Below are positions 21,893-26,400 of a stretch of DNA of 26,400 nucleotides, in pieces. The notes under the pieces were generated by a model. That model was not told where the DNA came from, searched no databases, and saw only the letters and a list, made by a program, of their open reading frames with translations. Source of the DNA: Caldifarciminota bacterium. GTDB taxonomy: Bacteria; WOR-3; Hydrothermia; UBA1063; CAJXJZ01. The stretch covers positions 1 through 26,400 of the forward strand of contig JALTEL010000015.1 of the NCBI GenBank assembly GCA_027073945.1. The letters run 5' to 3'. Position numbers and translations under genes: made by a program. Position 1 is the stretch's first letter. Every line of letters starts with the position of its first letter.

Positions 21893-24800
21893 ATGAAGAG
21901 AGTGCTTTTGATGATTTGGGTGATAGTCTGGGTGGTTCCGGCTTTTGCTGGTATCACTGTGCTTGAGCCCAATGGTGGCGAGACCTGGGTTGTTGGCGAG
22001 AAGCGTCCTGTACACTGGGAGAACTCTCAATCAAAAGGGAATGTCAGCATAGAGTATTCCATTGACGGCGGGCAGAACTGGTATGTGATAAGCTCTAATG
22101 CACAAAACACAGGGGCTTATATATGGACTGTGCCCAATAATATATCTAATCAATGTCTTATTAAAATTACAGATGTGAGCAATCCTTCTGACAATGATAT
22201 GAGCGATGCCGTATTCTCCATTCAGAGGCCTGTAATAAGGATAATAAGCCCAAACGGGAGTGAGGTGCTTCAGGAGGGTGACCACTACCCAATTCAATGG
22301 GTGTGGACAGGTGGTTTTAACTATGTCAGGATCGACTATTCTCTGGATGGTGGGAATACGTGGCTTGCAATTGCTTCAAATCAGCAAAATAGTGGTAGCT
22401 ATTCCTGGACAGTGCCAAGTACGGCCTCAAATCAGTGTGTGATAAAAGTCACCAATCTTGATGACCCCGATTGCTACGATGAATCTGATGCCAACTTTAC
22501 CATATCAAATAATACTGTTACAGTACTGTACCCCAATGGAGGAGAGAGCTTTGTTGTCGGGGAAAAATATCCTATTACATGGGAGACTCACGGGAGCATA
22601 TCAAGCGTGAAAATAGAATATTCCACAGACGGAGGAAATAACTGGAATACAGTGACAACTTCAACGCAAAATGATGGCAGTCATTATTGGACTATTCCAA
22701 ATACCCCATCCGTGCATTGCCTTATGAAGATAGAAGATGCGTACAATGTCAATATCAATGATATTTCTGACGGAGAATTCAGTATATCACAGAATAGTCT
22801 GAATCTCATAACTCCAAGGCCTGATGATAGCGTCCGTGTAGGGGAATATGTGCCGATTACATGGAATTGGACAGGCTCGATTTCAAATGTAAAACTGGAG
22901 TATTCACCGGATAACGGATTAAGCTGGGTGACCATTGTTTCATCCGCCAATAATAAAGGGGATTATGCATGGCGTGTGCCTGACAGTGTCTCGGATAATG
23001 TAAAACTTAGGATTAGTGATGCGTCTTCTCCTGCTGTTTTTGACGAAACACCAGGGATATTTCATATAGTACCTGTTGAATTCAATATTAAATCCCCTGC
23101 TTTTGGTGATAGTATGATTGTGGGGAATGCATATCCAATTCATTGGGACGCAAAGGGATATATTCAATATGTTTCTATTTTTTATTCGGTAGATGGAGGA
23201 AATAACTGGAATACAATAGTTAGTTCTGCTCAGAATAAAGGGGATTATGCATGGACGGTACCGAATACACCTTCAAATAACTGTATTATAAAAGTTCAGG
23301 ATGCCCATAACCCTGTTGCTTATGCGACCAGTGATATTTTTGTAATAAAGACTCCCACCCTGAGTTTATCAGCTCCTGTATCCGGAGACTCATTTTTAGT
23401 GGGGGATAAGTTAGCAATAAATTGGAACTGGGAAGGGACTATATCCGGTGTAAAAATAGAGTACTCCACTGATAACGGAGGCACATGGAATACTATCAGT
23501 TCAAGCGTGCAGAATTCCGGTTCTTATATCTGGACAATTCCCAATGAGCCTTCTGCAAACTGTCTTATAAGAATATCCGATGCTTCGAATGCAATAATTC
23601 AATCCCAGAGCGGCAATTTCATTATTGAAACGCCCTCGTTTGCAATATCCCGTCCCTCTATTGATGACACACTCATTGTAGGAAAATACTATCCAATACA
23701 CTGGAACTCCACAGGCAATCCTGTAAATGTAAAACTCTCGTACTCAACGAACAGTGGCAATAACTGGTCAAATATTGTTGCTTCAACCCCCAATGATGGA
23801 GAGTATCCCTGGGTAGTCCCAGATTTACCTTCCGATAGCTGTTATATTAAAGTAGAGGATGCATCAAATCCTTCTGCACAGGCATTGTCATCCATGTTTG
23901 TTATAAAGACACCTCAGCTTTCTCTGCAATACCCCAGAGGAGGGGAATCCTTTAATGTCGGTGATAAAATAGGTGTTTACTGGAATCAGGAAGGTACGGT
24001 ATCAAGTATAAAGATAGAGTATTCCACTGATAATGGTTCAAGCTGGACCACAGTTTCCACTCTTACACAGAATAATGGCTATTTTCTTTGGACAATTCCC
24101 AACACTCCTTCAAGTAACTGCCTGCTTCGCATATCTGACCCTTCAAATCCGTCTGTATCCAGCCAGACTACAATACCATTTGAAATACTCGTTCCCACTT
24201 TGCACGTCATGAATCCGCGAAAGGGTGATACGTTATTTGTTGGAAATAACTATCCTGTTCACTGGAACTGGAAAGGAGATATAGGTAATGTGAAAATTGA
24301 ACTCAAGTATAAAACCGCATCCGGTGTAAACTGGTATACGATTTCTTCCAGTGAGGCAAATGATGGGAGTGTTAGTTTTCAGGTGCCGAATGCCGTGTCA
24401 GATACATGCCAGATTAAAATCACGAGTCTGAATGACCCGACTATATGGACATTAAGTGATACTTTCCGTATTATACATCCATCCATAAAGGTTTTGAGTC
24501 CAAATGGAGGAGAGGCATTTATAGAAGGCGAAAAGAGAGAAATAACATGGAAGAGCATAGGCTCATTTTCAAATGTAATGCTGCAATATTCAACGGACAG
24601 CGGTATAAATTGGCAAACGATCACACTCAGCACCTCTAATTCGGGCTATTACCAGTGGTCTGTCCCTTATACATCTGGAACAAGGTATCTTGTAAAGGTT
24701 ACGGATGTGAGTGATAATGCAGCCTCGGACTGTAGTGACGGCAATTTCACAGTGCAAAAATCCACAATTACAGTATTATCACCACAGGCAGGTGAAACAT

Positions 24801-26400
24801 TCTATACAAAGTACGATATTCCGATATATTGGAATTGGACAGGTAATTTTAGCGATTTAAGGGTGGACTTATCCAATGATAGCGGAGCTACCTGGAGTAC
24901 AATTATTCCCTCTGCATCCAATACGGGATGGGTTTCAATAAGCGATACACTTGCATCCAGTAATGTAATTGTGAGGCTTGTTGATAATTCCGATGTGTCT
25001 GTGATTGGGGAGACCCCTGTATTTGCCGTGGATACCGGGAATTTTTCCAGTATACATATAATAAAGCCCAATGCCTTTGATAGTTTGGTCGTTGGTCAGA
25101 CCGCATACATTATATGGCACAATGACCCATCCATTCAAAATGTAAATATATATTATTCTTCGGACGGAGGCAGCTCGTACAATCTTATAGAGAGCAATTA
25201 CAAGATCAGCAGCAGTTCAAATGATTATGCATGGATAGTTCCCAATGTTATATCCAATAATTATACCATAAAGATAGAAGATGCATTGGACAGCACGACT
25301 TTTGATGTAAGCAACACTTTTAAGGTGAGTGCACAGACTATCAATATTATTTATCCAGATACATTTGCGAATTGGATTGTAGGGACCGACCATATAATCA
25401 CCTGGAAAAACAGTGGTAGCATAAACAGCATGGATTTGCAATACTCCTATGACAGCGGGCAGACATTTTACAATATTGCTACGAATATTGCAAATAAGAA
25501 TTTTTATGAATGGACTGTTCCTAATATCCCTTCGAATAAATGTTTTATTCTTGTTCGCAATGTTGAGAATAGCAATGTTGTGGACACAAGCGCATTATTC
25601 TCAATTTTGCCAGAAGACATTAAGCTCACTTCACCTGTTTATGATGATAGCTTTATAGTTGGCAGGAGTTATTTTATAACGTGGTATGCCAGCGGTAGTT
25701 TTGCAGATGTCACCATTGAATACTCGGCAAATGGAGGGACAGACTGGCAGATAGTGAGTTCGTCTGTGCAGAACAACGGGCATTATGAGTGGACAATACC
25801 GAACACGCCGACAGATATGGCGCTTGTAAGGATAAAGAACACAGCGAATCCGAATGTATATGACATATCTGACACATTCAGGATAGTAAAGCAGGATATA
25901 GAGGTAATATCACCGGACAGTGGAGCTGCATGGATAAGTGGCAGGAAATACTATATAACATGGAGACACACGGGTGTATTTCCTTATATTGGCATAGATT
26001 ATTCAACTGACAATGGAAACACGTACAATGCAATAACATCTTCAACGCAGAACAGCGGTTCTTACCTTTGGACAGTGCCTGACGGATATTCGGATACATG
26101 CAGAGTAAGGGTGTATAACGTTGACAATGTAGACGTCAGTAATACAAGCAGTAAATTCAGTATTATACCGGGTTCAATAACGATAACATCTCCTGTTGCG
26201 GGAGACAGTTTCATAGTTGGCAGGAAGTACTATGTGACATGGTATTATAAAGGGAGTTTCAGCAATGTATCCGTTGAGTATTCGGTAGACGGAGGGGGGA
26301 ATTGGCAGATAGTGAGTTCGTCTGTGCAGAACAACGGGCATTATGAGTGGACAATACCGAACACGCCGACAGATATGGCGCTTGTAAGGATAAAGAACAC
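21893..26400 (+). CDS. Giant secreted protein of tandem Kre9/KNH-type Ig-like domains, partial (C-terminus outside window)
   Basis: The frame is open for 1502 codons to the window edge; I translated it throughout without a stop. It starts with a signal peptide, MKRVLLMIWVIVWVVPAFA, cleaved before GIT, after a strong AAGGAGG. It is then one tandem array: each unit runs from a hydrophobic x-[IV]-x-[ILV]-x-x-P-x-x-x-[DE] strand through W-x-x-G, [IV]-x-x-W, a V-x-[IL]-x-[YF]-S-x-D-x-G-x-x-W strand pair, and [NS]-x-G-x-Y-x-W-x-[VI]-P, to C-x-[IV]-[KR]-[IV]. That pattern is the Kre9/KNH-like Ig fold (formerly yeast cell-wall family) often found in bacterial surface giants. Most units have a single Cys near the last strand. 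No anchor, protease or sorting domain is visible yet; those would sit at the missing C-terminus. An adhesin, S-layer-like or matrix role is inference. Confidence 0.9.
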   Translation, partial: MKRVLLMIWVIVWVVPAFAGITVLEPNGGETWVVGEKRPVHWENSQSKGNVSIEYSIDGGQNWYVISSNAQNTGAYIWTVPNNISNQCLIKITDVSNPSDNDMSDAVFSIQRPVIRIISPNGSEVLQEGDHYPIQWVWTGGFNYVRIDYSLDGGNTWLAIASNQQNSGSYSWTVPSTASNQCVIKVTNLDDPDCYDESDANFTISNNTVTVLYPNGGESFVVGEKYPITWETHGSISSVKIEYSTDGGNNWNTVTTSTQNDGSHYWTIPNTPSVHCLMKIEDAYNVNINDISDGEFSISQNSLNLITPRPDDSVRVGEYVPITWNWTGSISNVKLEYSPDNGLSWVTIVSSANNKGDYAWRVPDSVSDNVKLRISDASSPAVFDETPGIFHIVPVEFNIKSPAFGDSMIVGNAYPIHWDAKGYIQYVSIFYSVDGGNNWNTIVSSAQNKGDYAWTVPNTPSNNCIIKVQDAHNPVAYATSDIFVIKTPTLSLSAPVSGDSFLVGDKLAINWNWEGTISGVKIEYSTDNGGTWNTISSSVQNSGSYIWTIPNEPSANCLIRISDASNAIIQSQSGNFIIETPSFAISRPSIDDTLIVGKYYPIHWNSTGNPVNVKLSYSTNSGNNWSNIVASTPNDGEYPWVVPDLPSDSCYIKVEDASNPSAQALSSMFVIKTPQLSLQYPRGGESFNVGDKIGVYWNQEGTVSSIKIEYSTDNGSSWTTVSTLTQNNGYFLWTIPNTPSSNCLLRISDPSNPSVSSQTTIPFEILVPTLHVMNPRKGDTLFVGNNYPVHWNWKGDIGNVKIELKYKTASGVNWYTISSSEANDGSVSFQVPNAVSDTCQIKITSLNDPTIWTLSDTFRIIHPSIKVLSPNGGEAFIEGEKREITWKSIGSFSNVMLQYSTDSGINWQTITLSTSNSGYYQWSVPYTSGTRYLVKVTDVSDNAASDCSDGNFTVQKSTITVLSPQAGETFYTKYDIPIYWNWTGNFSDLRVDLSNDSGATWSTIIPSASNTGWVSISDTLASSNVIVRLVDNSDVSVIGETPVFAVDTGNFSSIHIIKPNAFDSLVVGQTAYIIWHNDPSIQNVNIYYSSDGGSSYNLIESNYKISSSSNDYAWIVPNVISNNYTIKIEDALDSTTFDVSNTFKVSAQTINIIYPDTFANWIVGTDHIITWKNSGSINSMDLQYSYDSGQTFYNIATNIANKNFYEWTVPNIPSNKCFILVRNVENSNVVDTSALFSILPEDIKLTSPVYDDSFIVGRSYFITWYASGSFADVTIEYSANGGTDWQIVSSSVQNNGHYEWTIPNTPTDMALVRIKNTANPNVYDISDTFRIVKQDIEVISPDSGAAWISGRKYYITWRHTGVFPYIGIDYSTDNGNTYNAITSSTQNSGSYLWTVPDGYSDTCRVRVYNVDNVDVSNTSSKFSIIPGSITITSPVAGDSFIVGRKYYVTWYYKGSFSNVSVEYSVDGGGNWQIVSSSVQNNGHYEWTIPNTPTDMALVRIKN
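25745..25842 (+). repeat. 98-bp perfect direct repeat, copy 1 (domain 14)
   Basis: This stretch encodes WQIVSSSVQNNGHYEWTIP and on to VRIKNT. It is base-for-base identical to 26303-26400, 558 bp (186 codons, two domains) further on, whereas other domains match each other only at the protein level. The second copy reaches the last base, so the true repeat may be longer. Confidence 0.9.
26303..26400 (+). repeat. 98-bp perfect direct repeat, copy 2 (domain 16, cut by the edge)
   Basis: It is identical to 25745-25842. Just upstream the two domains remain similar but diverged (SFIVGR then S-Y-F-I-T-W against K-Y-Y-V-T-W), so the exact identity begins abruptly inside the domain. Gene conversion or a recent two-domain duplication explains this best. 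Confidence 0.9.

Larger units (their letters stand above)
21953..26400 (+). repeat. Tandem array of 15 complete Ig-like domain repeats plus a partial 16th
   Basis: Domain starts, taken at the first conserved beta strand, are near 21953, 22232, 22514, 22799, 23075, 23357, 23639, 23915, 24197, 24485, 24764, 25052, 25340, 25619, 25898 and 26177. Periods are 276-288 bp (92-96 residues), always in frame. The best-kept residues are the P/D/G opening, the two Trp, Y-S-x-D-x-G, and W-x-[VI]-P. Short exact matches also link non-adjacent units, for example domains 4 and 5 at N-K-G-D-Y-A-W. The array continues past the edge. Confidence 0.85.

Noticed and set aside
21754..25138. Many short minus-strand ORFs opposite the giant repeat gene
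   Set aside because: They recur with the repeat period because the plus-strand array is repetitive; none has a ribosome site or recognisable domain.
1..26400. CRISPR array, tRNA, rRNA or insertion sequence
   Set aside because: No short regularly spaced DNA repeats with unique spacers, no cloverleaf, no transposase or flanking inverted repeats were seen; the only array is the in-frame protein repeat at the right edge.

Overview
The window reads as ordinary bacterial chromosome, moderately AT-rich, from a Gram-negative organism: it carries an outer-membrane beta-barrel protein, a type IV pilin with a sigma-54 promoter, and surface-sugar genes. A membrane polyferredoxin suggests anaerobic or microaerobic redox metabolism. 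The phylum cannot be fixed from the sequence; the gene mix would suit several deep-branching Gram-negative lineages. No tRNA, rRNA, CRISPR array, insertion sequence or prophage gene was seen.

Left part (1-6486, minus strand): the start of an ABC-2 permease gene (runs off the left edge), a hairpin, the major type IV pilin gene with a -24/-12 promoter and two tandem dyad sites upstream, a 1115-residue adenylate cyclase/ATPase/TPR protein, and a three-gene redox operon. That operon holds a 45-residue CXXC membrane protein, a 17-cysteine membrane polyferredoxin and a PPC/DUF296 protein. The 45-residue gene is easily missed; its stop overlaps the next start.

Middle part (6590-11502, plus strand): a Gfo/Idh/MocA dehydrogenase, a DegT-type aminotransferase and a hexapeptide acyltransferase, together the logic for placing an acylated amino group on a nucleotide sugar. 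A protein of unknown function and release factor 2 follow, with the first four junctions tight or overlapping. A 421-bp gap then holds one doubtful TPR fragment and a strong sigma-70-type promoter.

Right-middle part (11503-21790, plus strand) is a long compact run. It encodes a small TM2-like membrane protein, an outer-membrane barrel, a KtrB/KtrA potassium uptake system, a mini TPR protein, ATP-type PEP carboxykinase, a polyprenyl diphosphate synthase, a divergent PAP2 protein, a site-2 protease homologue, FabH, a NagD-like HAD phosphatase, an IMPase-family phosphatase and Maf. Most starts overlap or abut the previous stop, so it is probably one or a few transcripts for membrane, lipid precursor and housekeeping functions.

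Right edge (21893-26400, plus strand): a giant secreted repeat protein with a signal peptide and at least 15 complete tandem Ig-like domains of about 92-96 residues, of the type described as Kre9/KNH-like. It is open for 1502 codons and leaves the window. A 98-bp exact repeat two domains apart, reaching the last base, shows recent homogenisation of the array. This protein, the 45-residue CXXC gene and the pilin promoter region are the items most worth a second look.
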